Shown piece after piece: positions 34,020 to 41,408 of a stretch of 64,000 bases of DNA. How positions within the stretch are numbered: the stretch's first letter is position 1; each line of letters begins with the position of its first letter. The notes under the pieces were generated by a model, which searched no databases, was not told the DNA's origin, and was given only the letters and a program-made list of their open reading frames with translations. The DNA is taken from assembly GCF_024460475.1 (NCBI RefSeq), contig NZ_JANFYN010000007.1, positions 9,050-73,049 of the forward strand. Reading direction: 5' to 3'. Source of the stretch: Holdemanella sp. MSK.7.32. GTDB taxonomy: Bacteria > Bacillota_I > Bacilli_A > Erysipelotrichales > Erysipelotrichaceae. The position numbers and the translations under genes are program-made.

Positions 34020-36122
34020 CTAAAGATATTTTCGCGTACTTGTTGCCGCAATCGCAAATGTACTTCCATTATGTAATAAGCTTGAAGTATTTGGACTCAT
34101 AAATCCCAAGGCTCCAAGTGCAATCAAACTAGAATTAAACGAAACAATAAAACGATAATTGGCGTGAATTCGATCAAACAAAGAAACCGATAGTTTTCTT
34201 AGAGTTACCAATTCATTTAAGTTACTAGAAACTAATGTAACATCCGCAAGTTCTCGAGCTAAATCCGAACTATCTTGCATAGATATCGAAACATTCGCTG
34301 TAGATAAAGCAGGCGTATCATTAATACCATCACCAACCATGATTACTGTATGGCCTTCATCTTTTAAAGATTGAATATAACTTGCTTTTCCTTCTGGTAA
34401 AATCGAAGAACGATAATCATCAAGATCCAATTCATTAGCTACAGCCTTGGCCGCATTGTTGCAATCTCCGGTCAACATGACAACTTTTTGAATACCTAAA
34501 TTCTTTAATTCATGGATCACTTGTTTCGCTTCTTGTTTTAAGGGATCGTAGATACTGATGATACCAGCCACTTGATTATCAATGGCTAAGTAAATCAAAG
34601 AACCGGCTCCATCTTTCTCTAATGAAGTAATGATATCTTCTAATTCCTGTGTCTTTTCGACACCATCATCTTCAAAGATAAAGTGATCGCTGCCAATCAC
34701 TGTATGTAAGCCATGTAAGGTTGTCGCAATGCCATGTGCAACGATATATTCCACTTTGGCATGTTCTTCTTCATGAACCAAGCCTTCTTTTTTTGCTTGA
34801 TTGACAATCGCATTGGCTACACTATGAGGAAAATGCTCTTCTAGACAAGCCGCAATACGTAGAACCTCATCTCGACTATATCCATTAAGTGGAGTTACTT
34901 TTTGAACTTGAGGATTGGCATTTGTCAATGTACCTGTTTTATCAAATACAATGACATCCGCATCTTTTACAGCTTCTAAATATTTTCCGCCTTTAACAAG
35001 GACATTCCGATTGCTCGCTTCCAACATCGCACTAATAACAGAAATAGAAGTGGACAATCGTATTGCGCACGAATAATCAACCATTAATACAGAAGTAGCT
35101 CTTGTCACATCACGTGTAAGTGCCAAGATTCCAAAGAATCCCAAAAAACTAAATGGCACAATGGAATCCGCCAAATGTTCGGCTTTTGCCTGAATGCTCG
35201 CCTTTAAAGATTCGTTGGTATCAATCATTTTCACAATATTGCTGATACGACTTTCATCTTGTAAATTACGAACTTTAATAAATAATTTTCCTTCTTCAAT
35301 TAAAGTTCCAGCAAAAACCGTATCCTCCTTTACCACTCGTCTAGACAAAGGTTCACCCGTAAAGCTAGCCTCATTGACCATGGCTTCTCCATCCACAACT
35401 TCTCCATCGATAGGAATCATCGCTCCCATTTGAGAAACAACAATATCCCCTTTTTGAAGTTTTGCCATAGGAATCTCTTGTTCCACTCCATCGGCATAGA
35501 TCCAAACTTTATCAAACTGTATAGATAAACTTTGCGATAATTCCAAGTTTGTTTTCTTACGTGTATAGTCCTCTAATAAATCTGAAATATTGAGCAACAT
35601 CATAATATTACCGGCAATATTAAAATTCTTTTGTAAAAGACTCACACCTATACTTGTCGCATCCAGTAGCGGAACATTTACTTTCATTTGCGATAAGGAT
35701 TTTAAACCTTCTTTTATAAATCCAAGTGATTTATAAATCGTAATTGCATTTCCGATTCCTGTTGGTAAAAACCAACGTATAAAATATCGTTTCCCAATTA
35801 TTTTGAAAAAACGACGTTTATATTCTGCATTCATTGCCTTTACTTCTGGCGTTTGTGAGCGAAATACAATATCGGAAGTATCCGCTTCTTTTAAATATCC
35901 AAGATTCAAATTATGAAGTTTCTCCAATAAAGTATCTTTACAAGTTGCATCATACTGCATTAAAACACTTCCGGTAATTGAATTCACTTCTACACTATGA
36001 ATCATGGTCCAATTGCTAAGATCTCTTTTTAAAACTTCACCTTCAACGGGTGAAAACACATCTTTCCCATAACGTATACGCATTCTTCCAGGTATATCGT
36101 GGGCGATTGTAAATGAAATCAT
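34020..36122 (-). CDS. P1B-type metal-translocating ATPase (SCA/CtpC-like)
   Basis: 700 residues. The ~110-residue N-terminal domain is HMA-like in shape but has no CxxC. Then come 'SFTGEPLS' (actuator TGE), membrane motif 'YSCAIRLSTS', phosphorylation motif 'DKTGTLT', nucleotide-binding 'EEHFPHSVA' (with the HP pair), 'MLTGDCNNAA' and 'VGDGINDTPAL'. The Ser-Cys-Ala in the membrane motif places it with CtpC/Mn- or Fe-handling pumps. Ser replaces the usual Pro of 'LSTP'. It lies 6 bp after the DUF6110 gene and shares an operator type with feo. The direction is presumably export, as for the family. Confidence 0.85.
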   Translation of the reverse strand: MISFTIAHDIPGRMRIRYGKDVFSPVEGEVLKRDLSNWTMIHSVEVNSITGSVLMQYDATCKDTLLEKLHNLNLGYLKEADTSDIVFRSQTPEVKAMNAEYKRRFFKIIGKRYFIRWFLPTGIGNAITIYKSLGFIKEGLKSLSQMKVNVPLLDATSIGVSLLQKNFNIAGNIMMLLNISDLLEDYTRKKTNLELSQSLSIQFDKVWIYADGVEQEIPMAKLQKGDIVVSQMGAMIPIDGEVVDGEAMVNEASFTGEPLSRRVVKEDTVFAGTLIEEGKLFIKVRNLQDESRISNIVKMIDTNESLKASIQAKAEHLADSIVPFSFLGFFGILALTRDVTRATSVLMVDYSCAIRLSTSISVISAMLEASNRNVLVKGGKYLEAVKDADVIVFDKTGTLTNANPQVQKVTPLNGYSRDEVLRIAACLEEHFPHSVANAIVNQAKKEGLVHEEEHAKVEYIVAHGIATTLHGLHTVIGSDHFIFEDDGVEKTQELEDIITSLEKDGAGSLIYLAIDNQVAGIISIYDPLKQEAKQVIHELKNLGIQKVVMLTGDCNNAAKAVANELDLDDYRSSILPEGKASYIQSLKDEGHTVIMVGDGINDTPALSTANVSISMQDSSDLARELADVTLVSSNLNELVTLRKLSVSLFDRIHANYRFIVSFNSSLIALGALGFMSPNTSSLLHNGSTFAIAATSTRKYL

Positions 36123-36128
36123 CTTGAA

Positions 36129-36353
36129 TTAGCCTTCGTTTTTAACTTTTGCTTCTTCTAAAAGATCCTTAGCATCTTCTTTGATTGTCTCATATTTACA
36201 AGTTGTATCAGATTTAAATTTCATACCACCAGCTAAACCTTTTACAGCTAAATCGTGTGCTGTATCACTCTTCAAAAATTTTGAACCAGCTAAAGCAGTG
36301 GCTGCACCTCCAATAAAAGTCCACATTGTCTTGTTTTTCCATCCATCTTTCAT
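36129..36353 (-). CDS. DUF6110-like small protein
   Basis: 74 residues from the ATG at 36353 with AAGGAGG; the frame extends upstream but has no SD there. A glycine/alanine-rich hydrophobic segment 'TFIGGAATALAG' is followed by 'KFLKSDTAHDLAVKGLAGGMK' in two parts and an acidic helix. It is the type of small protein encoded beside SCA-type P1B ATPases, six bases upstream of one here. It may be an accessory or chaperone of the pump; its function is untested. Confidence 0.75.
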   Translation of the reverse strand: MKDGWKNKTMWTFIGGAATALAGSKFLKSDTAHDLAVKGLAGGMKFKSDTTCKYETIKEDAKDLLEEAKVKNEG

Positions 36354-36422
36354 GATATAGATCCTCCTTTTCAACGGTAAAAAAAAGATAACACTTGAAA
36401 AATCAAACATCAAGTTTTTTTC

Positions 36423-36438
36423 GTTAGGAAAAACTATC
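36423..36438 (-). promoter_or_regulatory. Metal-regulator operator, secondary copy in the DUF6110 leader
   Basis: GTTAG-6 nt-CTATC, one mismatch in the second arm. It is downstream of the main site at 36448 and centred 25 bp from it. Confidence 0.5.
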
Positions 36439-36447
36439 CACTTTTTT

Positions 36448-36463
36448 GTTAGTTTCCCCTAAT
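36448..36463 (-). promoter_or_regulatory. Metal-regulator operator, DUF6110/P1B ATPase copy
   Basis: GTTAG-6 nt-CTAAT eight bases downstream of the -10, with an extra GTTAG half-site at 36468. The layout matches the feo site. Confidence 0.7.
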
Positions 36464-36470
36464 CACAGTT

Positions 36471-36499
36471 AGTATAGTCTTACTTTTTTAATTTGTAAA
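36471..36499 (-). promoter_or_regulatory. SigA promoter of the DUF6110-P1B ATPase unit
   Basis: On the minus strand TTTACA (36494-36499), a 17-nt spacer and TATACT (36471-36476). The -35 lies right after the terminator of the small-RNA candidate. Confidence 0.8.
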
Positions 36500-36506
36500 T
36501 AAAAAA

Positions 36507-36525
36507 GGACACTTTTAAAATGTCC
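36507..36525 (-). terminator. Terminator of the small-RNA candidate
   Basis: GGACATTT-taa-AAAGTGTCC (one G-U pair) followed by six T on the minus strand. Confidence 0.85.
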
Positions 36526-36590
36526 TCTTCTTATGAAATCAAATTATTAAACAAGTGAAAAGAGCGATTCCATAATTGCATTTAGTGATA

Positions 36591-36606
36591 GTTAGTTTCT
36601 CCTAAC
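36591..36606 (-). promoter_or_regulatory. Metal-regulator operator, small-RNA copy
   Basis: A perfect GTTAG-TTTCTC-CTAAC inverted repeat, eight bases downstream of the -10. It has the same geometry as the feo and DUF6110 operators. Confidence 0.75.
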
Positions 36607-36613
36607 TACCATA

Positions 36614-36642
36614 GTTATACCTTGTTTTTTTTGATTTGTCAA
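36614..36642 (-). promoter_or_regulatory. SigA promoter of the small-RNA candidate
   Basis: On the minus strand TTGACA (36637-36642), a 17-nt spacer and TATAAC (36614-36619). It begins immediately after the T-run of the rplT terminator. Confidence 0.8.
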
Positions 36643-36648
36643 CAAAAA

Positions 36649-36666
36649 AACTGTCTTACGACAGTT
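36649..36666 (-). terminator. Terminator of infC-rpmI-rplT
   Basis: AACTGTC-gtaa-GACAGTT followed by seven T on the minus strand, directly after the rplT stop. Confidence 0.9.
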
Positions 36667-36669
36667 TAA

Positions 36670-37029
36670 TTATGCATTTAAAGCTGCTTTTGCTTCTTCG
36701 CAAAGTTTAGTGAAGCCTTCAGCATCGTGAATAGCCATTTCACTTAACATTTTACGGTTGATCGCAATATTAGCTAATTTTAATCCGTGCATTAAACGAG
36801 AGTATGATAAGTCATTCATACGTGCAGCTGCATTAATACGTGTAATCCAGATTTTACGCATGTTTCCTTTTAACTTACGACGGTCGTTGTATGCATATCT
36901 GAATGAATGCATTACCTGCTCATTTGCAGTTTTGTATAATGTATGTTTTGATCCAAAGTATCCTTTGGCAAGTTTCAACACTTTTTTTCTACGAGCGCGT
37001 GAAACTGTTCCACCTTTAACTCTTGCCAT
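36670..37029 (-). CDS. rplT: 50S ribosomal protein L20
   Basis: 119 residues, standard length. '[17 protein letters not shown]' at the start and '[20 protein letters not shown]' are typical. It is the last gene of the conserved infC-rpmI-rplT operon. In Firmicutes L20 also represses this operon by binding the leader RNA. Confidence 0.98.
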   Translation of the reverse strand: MARVKGGTVSRARRKKVLKLAKGYFGSKHTLYKTANEQVMHSFRYAYNDRRKLKGNMRKIWITRINAAARMNDLSYSRLMHGLKLANIAINRKMLSEMAIHDAEGFTKLCEEAKAALNA

Positions 37030-37047
37030 TCTTTATATCCTCCTTAA

Positions 37048-37242
37048 TTACTTAACTAACATTTCCTTAATACGTTTGTAATCTGTAGCATGTACAGTAC
37101 CTGGTTTAGCTAAGTGACGACGTTGTTTCTTAGTCTTTCCATGGAAACGGTGAGATGTATAAGCGTGAGATCTCTTTAATTTTCCAGAACCTGTCTTTTT
37201 TACACGTTTTGCTAATCCTCTGTGGCTCTTCATTTTAGGCAT
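37048..37242 (-). CDS. rpmI: 50S ribosomal protein L35
   Basis: 64 residues, very basic, opening '[20 protein letters not shown]' as in the family. It lies between infC and rplT with short spacers and GGAGG. Confidence 0.98.
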   Translation of the reverse strand: MPKMKSHRGLAKRVKKTGSGKLKRSHAYTSHRFHGKTKKQRRHLAKPGTVHATDYKRIKEMLVK

Positions 37243-37255
37243 AGTCTAGTCCTCC

Positions 37256-37807
37256 TTACTTCTTTTTAGGTGCCAACACTGTTGACATCGTATTACCTTC
37301 CATTGAAGGTTTTTTCTCAACGATAGCTACTTCATCCATAGCTTCGATGAAGTCATTCATGATCTTACGACCAACTTCCAAGCGAGTGATCAAACGACCA
37401 CGGAATCGCATATCAATCTTTACTTTCATACCCGCTTCGATCCATTTTGACGTCTGACGAACTTTTGTTTCAAAATCGTGTGTATCGATAATCGGCGATA
37501 AACGCAAAGATTTAACTTCAACAACATGTTGCTTACGCTTAGCTTCTTTTGCTTTTTTCTGTTGTTCGAAATGATAACGACCATAGTCTAAAACTTTACA
37601 CACGGCCGGACGCGCCTTGGGTGCTACACACAACAAATCTAAATTTTGTTTGTATGCAATGTCCAATGCTTCTTTTTTTGACATAACTCCCAATTGTTCT
37701 CCATCCGCATTGATGACAAGAACTTCTCTAAACGGAATCTTTTCGTTAAACAAATCATCGTTTACATTATTTGGGGCAACTTTTCTATTATTGATATTCG
37801 ACACCAT
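37256..37807 (-). CDS. infC: Translation initiation factor IF-3
   Basis: 183 residues: an ~17-residue extension, then the IF3-N domain ('NEKIPFREVLVINADGEQLG', 'CVAPKARPAVCKVLDYGRY'), a lysine-rich linker and the IF3-C domain ('EVKSLRLSPIIDTHD', 'KVKIDMRFRGR'). The start is uncertain: the ATG at 37807 directly abuts its AGAAGG, while GTG or ATC codons just inside would have better spacing. infC often uses a rare start codon. It is the first gene of the operon. Confidence 0.96.
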   Translation of the reverse strand: MVSNINNRKVAPNNVNDDLFNEKIPFREVLVINADGEQLGVMSKKEALDIAYKQNLDLLCVAPKARPAVCKVLDYGRYHFEQQKKAKEAKRKQHVVEVKSLRLSPIIDTHDFETKVRQTSKWIEAGMKVKIDMRFRGRLITRLEVGRKIMNDFIEAMDEVAIVEKKPSMEGNTMSTVLAPKKK

Positions 37808-37949
37808 CCTTCTTCATTTTTCCAAAAAGAAAATGGGTGCATTCCACACCCATCACTCTTTTAAACGAATTCAAACTGAATTGGCCGTGAACCTATGTCC
37901 CTTAGACATCAGGTGAGAAGGGGTGCTTCTATCTTTCCATTTCTTTTAC
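37808..37949 (-). promoter_or_regulatory. infC leader with attenuator hairpin
   Basis: About 140 nt of minus-strand leader precede infC. It ends in a terminator-type hairpin ATGGGTG-7 nt-CACCCAT (37833-37853) with a T-rich tail before the SD. Upstream segments can form alternative pairings (a pair of GAATT-type arms at ~37866-37880). This is where L20-dependent attenuation acts in other Firmicutes. I infer the mechanism from position. Confidence 0.55.
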
Positions 37950-37955
37950 TCATTG

Positions 37956-37984
37956 ATAATACCACACACATATGGTTTATTCAA
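37956..37984 (-). promoter_or_regulatory. infC: SigA promoter of infC-rpmI-rplT
   Basis: On the minus strand TTGAAT (37979-37984), a 17-nt spacer and TATTAT (37956-37961). Confidence 0.7.
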
Positions 37985-38034
37985 TATCTTTTTTCAAAAA
38001 AATAAAGCCGAGCAAATCGACTTAAACACATAAA

Positions 38035-38110
38035 TGGTGGACTCTTGGGGATTCGAACCCCAGACCCACTGATTAAGAGTCAGTTGCTCTGCCAACTGAG
38101 CTAAGAGTCC
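38035..38110 (-). tRNA. tRNA-Lys (CUU)
   Basis: A 76-nt cloverleaf on the minus strand with the acceptor GGACTCT/AGAGTCC, D arm GCTC...GAGC, anticodon stem ACTGA/TCAGT, loop CTCTTAA with anticodon CTT (38075-38077), TTCGAAT in the T arm, and encoded 3' CCA. It reads AAG. Confidence 0.97.
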
Positions 38111-38192
38111 ATTTATCAGTGCCCATATATATTACCACAGCATATTTTTAAATGCAACTATTTTTTTAAAAAAAGAGTGCCAAATTGACACC

Positions 38193-40055
38193 CTATTCCA
38201 ACATAGTCATTTTTTCTTCCCACTCCTGCATCAATGCAGCAATTTCGTTGTGTTTATCATCTATTTTCGCATCTAACTCTTCCATCTTACGATAATCTTG
38301 ATAATATTCTGGTTCATATCTCAATTCTCGCATTGCCTCTAAATCTTGTTCTGCTTCCTCTAAAAGCACTTCTAGTTTTGCGACACGATTCTTAATTGCT
38401 TTTAAATCTGTGAAAGATACCGTTTGTGGCTTCACTTCTTTTTCAACCTTGGCAACCGATTCCACAAGTTCATTACTTGCTTTTTTTTCTAAGTACTCTT
38501 CGTAATTCAAATCATACACTTTACTGATTAAAGCCATTTCTAGTACACGTGTAGCCATCTTCTTTAAAAACATACGGTCATGCGATACAAATAGAATTGT
38601 TCCATCATATTTTTCCAAAGCGGACTCCAAAGCTTCTTTCGCCGGAATATCCAAATGGTTTGTAGGTTCATCCAATAATAAAACATTATCATGCTCTAAC
38701 ATTAATTTTGCCAAAGCCAATCGAACTCTTTCTCCACCCGACAAATCATTCACTTCTTTAAACACTTCATCCTGTGTAAAAAGGAAACTTGCTAACGTAT
38801 TACGAATCTGTGTTTGTGTTGCATCCGGATCCATGTCCCACAATTCATCCAATACATTCTTATTTGACTTCATCTGAGCACTTTCCTGATTAAAATACCC
38901 TACATCAATTTGATGACCAAACTTAAAACTTCCAGATAAACTTGGAAGTTCTTTGACCAAAGTCTTAATCAAAGTTGATTTACCTATTCCATTAGGACCA
39001 ACGATAGCCATTCTTTGTCCTTGCAATAACTGAAAAGAAACATCAGACAGCACTTTATCATAACCAACCTTTAAATCTTCCACTTCAAGAACCTGCTTAC
39101 CACCTTTTCTTGCACAAGTAAACACAGCCTTCATCTGACTTGTATCTGAAGTACTATCTTCAATTCTATCCATGCGATCTAAATATTTCTGCTTACTCTT
39201 GGCAAAAGCAGCCTTATTCTTTTTATAGCGGAATTTTTCAATCAAATCTTCTAAACGATGAATCTCTTGTTGCTGACGAATATACGCTTCATGATTCTTT
39301 TTTAGATATTCATCTTTTGCCTTCAAATAATGCGAGTAATCCCCCACATATCTTTGGGTTTTACCAAACTCAATTTCCACGATTTCATCTACAACATGAT
39401 CCAAGAACATTCGGTCGTGACTCACTAAAACAACCGCGAAAGGATAATGTTTCACATAATTTTCAAGCCATTCAATAGCTGCAATATCCAAATGGTTTGT
39501 CGGTTCATCCAATAATAAGATATCTGGTTTTGTCAATAACAGTTTAACCAACGCAATTCTCGTTTTTTGTCCAGAACTAAATTCACACAATTTTTTATTT
39601 AAATCGCTTTCATCAAACTGAAAATGGAAAAATACATTCTTTAATTCCACCTCATATTGATATCCATTCAATGCCTCAAAACGCGTTTGCAGTGCATCGT
39701 ACTTTTCAAGTTGTTTCTCACTTGAATCCATTTTAAGCACTTCTGCCTGGGCATTTAACTGCTTTTCCAATTCTCGAACCTTGTCAAAAGCTGTTAAAAG
39801 TTCTTCATACACTGTCTTTTCTTCGTCCACAAAAGTAATCTGTGCCAAATATCCAATATTTGTACCATTTAAAACCATACGAGAACCCGAATCATAGTTT
39901 TCCTGTCCACATATAATTTTCATCAATGTTGTTTTACCACAACCATTACGACCAACCAACGCAATCTTTTCATTATCACGCACTTGAAAGTTAGCACCTG
40001 CCAAAACTGTTTTTGCTCCAAATGACTTTTGTATATTACTTAATTGTAACTTCAT
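38193..40055 (-). CDS. ABC-F family ATPase (YdiF/Uup-like)
   Basis: 620 residues with two ABC domains and no membrane part. Walker A motifs are 'GRNGCGKTT' and 'GPNGIGKST'; signature motifs are 'FSSGQKTR' and 'LSGGERVR'; both 'LLLDEPTNHLD' Walker B blocks are intact. The linker 'KEYLKKNHEAYIRQQQEIHR' lies in the P-site tRNA interaction motif region, and a C-terminal coiled coil (about 545-620) follows. Such proteins act on ribosomes. A housekeeping or quality-control role is more likely than antibiotic resistance, given the Uup/YdiF-like C-terminus. Confidence 0.88.
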   Translation of the reverse strand: MKLQLSNIQKSFGAKTVLAGANFQVRDNEKIALVGRNGCGKTTLMKIICGQENYDSGSRMVLNGTNIGYLAQITFVDEEKTVYEELLTAFDKVRELEKQLNAQAEVLKMDSSEKQLEKYDALQTRFEALNGYQYEVELKNVFFHFQFDESDLNKKLCEFSSGQKTRIALVKLLLTKPDILLLDEPTNHLDIAAIEWLENYVKHYPFAVVLVSHDRMFLDHVVDEIVEIEFGKTQRYVGDYSHYLKAKDEYLKKNHEAYIRQQQEIHRLEDLIEKFRYKKNKAAFAKSKQKYLDRMDRIEDSTSDTSQMKAVFTCARKGGKQVLEVEDLKVGYDKVLSDVSFQLLQGQRMAIVGPNGIGKSTLIKTLVKELPSLSGSFKFGHQIDVGYFNQESAQMKSNKNVLDELWDMDPDATQTQIRNTLASFLFTQDEVFKEVNDLSGGERVRLALAKLMLEHDNVLLLDEPTNHLDIPAKEALESALEKYDGTILFVSHDRMFLKKMATRVLEMALISKVYDLNYEEYLEKKASNELVESVAKVEKEVKPQTVSFTDLKAIKNRVAKLEVLLEEAEQDLEAMRELRYEPEYYQDYRKMEELDAKIDDKHNEIAALMQEWEEKMTMLE

Positions 40056-40064
40056 ACTATCACC

Positions 40065-41351
40065 CTAAATTTCAAAATATCTAACAATACCTTTCACCAA
40101 AGTTTTCGCTATTGCATCCGCATTGTCATTAAAATAAGCAACACTTTGAGAATTCATTGCGCTCGCATATGAAAAGTATAATCCATACATCCCATAGGCA
40201 TCTTTATATTTTGCATTTCTCATCTCATCACCATAAACACCAGTGTATGTTGCTCTTCCACCAGTTTCTCTTAATTGTGGGTAAAGTTCATATTTTTTTA
40301 CTTCACCCTTTTCATCTTCGGCAAAGGAATCATATAAAACTCCATTTTCCTGCGTGCTGTTCGTTCTAGCCGCATACAATGTCAATCCACTTTGATCCAT
40401 ATAATATGAGATTGTATTAGCCAACCCACTATTTGTATATGGACTTGCCATCATATAAGGCGCATCTACATTTTCATCATAGCTTGCACCCAAGGCAATA
40501 TATAATTTAGCCTTTGCCTTATAACCACGAGCCGGACGACCATCTGCACCATAATAACCTGGCGTTTCATTTTTTTTACGTAAAATCTTAACTTTTAATC
40601 CCTTTTCTTCTAATTCCTTTTTTAATTTCTTCGCAAATTCCATAGAAGAGGTTGGTTCATCTAAAATCGACGTACTTGCACCATAATCCACGGTATTCGA
40701 AATATAATTCATCGCATTTCCACATGGATCGATCACTACATCATATACATTGGATTTTGGGATATGCTTAGTGACAATAATAAACGAATAATTTTTCTTT
40801 AAATGAATATCATACTCTTTTAATGCCTCTTTATCTGCCACAAACGTAATATCTTTCACCTTTTTATTGCGACGCATTGTTGTGATTGTCTTCGCCTTAA
40901 ATGCCTCGTCAAAATAAATACGCTCCTTTTCATAATGATCATATGTATATAGTTCATAAATTCCTTCTTTTAAAGAGCCTAAATCAATACCTGAATCCAC
41001 TTTTCCATTAAATGTAAAACTTGTAATGGCATCATTCATTACATTTCTTAAAACAATGTTATTGCCTTGCATTTTATCCATTTTCTTTGTACCATACTCA
41101 TCTTTATACAAAGATAACGTCTCCCCATAAACTAAATAATCACTGAGTCGATAAGACCCATCAAAACTTGTCTCCACCTTTTTTTGCAACTTTTCAACAT
41201 CCACTGTATCCAAATAAGATTGTGACAACTTATCTATTTCAGTTGGTCTTGAAACATATAAAAAAACACAAACAACCGCAATAGCGATTGTAACAACACC
41301 AACGATCATCGTGCTTAAATTTTTCTTATTAACTACTCTTACTTTTTTCAT
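40065..41351 (-). CDS. Amidase_3-like membrane-anchored protein with degenerate zinc site
   Basis: 428 residues: an N-terminal membrane anchor (about 13-31), a ~180-residue extracytoplasmic region of unknown type, and a C-terminal domain laid out like N-acetylmuramoyl-L-alanine amidase (Amidase_3). The family motif 'IDPGHGG' is replaced by 'IDPCGNAMN', and 'SIHAN' by 'IALGASYDEN', so two zinc-ligand His positions appear lost. It may bind rather than cut peptidoglycan. The family call is from motif layout. It lies 9 bp upstream of the ABC-F gene on the same strand. Confidence 0.55.
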   Translation of the reverse strand: MKKVRVVNKKNLSTMIVGVVTIAIAVVCVFLYVSRPTEIDKLSQSYLDTVDVEKLQKKVETSFDGSYRLSDYLVYGETLSLYKDEYGTKKMDKMQGNNIVLRNVMNDAITSFTFNGKVDSGIDLGSLKEGIYELYTYDHYEKERIYFDEAFKAKTITTMRRNKKVKDITFVADKEALKEYDIHLKKNYSFIIVTKHIPKSNVYDVVIDPCGNAMNYISNTVDYGASTSILDEPTSSMEFAKKLKKELEEKGLKVKILRKKNETPGYYGADGRPARGYKAKAKLYIALGASYDENVDAPYMMASPYTNSGLANTISYYMDQSGLTLYAARTNSTQENGVLYDSFAEDEKGEVKKYELYPQLRETGGRATYTGVYGDEMRNAKYKDAYGMYGLYFSYASAMNSQSVAYFNDNADAIAKTLVKGIVRYFEI

Positions 41352-41376
41352 ACCCCTTATTTATATCACACAAGAA

Positions 41377-41401
41377 AACAGGTATCAACGAGATACCTGT
41401 T
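41377..41401 (-). terminator. Terminator of asnS
   Basis: AACAGGTATC-5 nt-GATACCTGTT followed by TTCTT on the minus strand. Confidence 0.75.
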
Positions 41402-41408
41402 TAATTCA

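Larger units (their letters stand above)
36500..36607 (-). ncRNA. Candidate metal-responsive small RNA (~105 nt)
   Basis: A complete minus-strand transcription unit between rplT and the DUF6110 gene. It has a SigA promoter (36614-36642), an operator over the start site (36591-36606), a ~75-nt body and a strong terminator (36507-36525). The body holds a pyrimidine-rich single-stranded-looking stretch, TCGCTCTTTTCACTTG, that could pair with SD regions. The only ORFs are 16 and 8 codons and neither has a usable SD. An iron-sparing sRNA in the manner of FsrA/RyhB is the analogy I would test; the role is inference. Confidence 0.6.

Noticed and set aside
36531..36581. A 16-codon ORF in the small-RNA candidate
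   Set aside because: The nearest AGGAG is 17 bases upstream of its ATG, far outside normal spacing, and it lies within the operator. I see no sign of coding.
38193..40055. The ABC-F protein as an antibiotic-resistance factor
   Set aside because: The C-terminal coiled coil and overall layout fit Uup/YdiF-type housekeeping proteins, and no attenuator leader typical of resistance ABC-F genes is visible.
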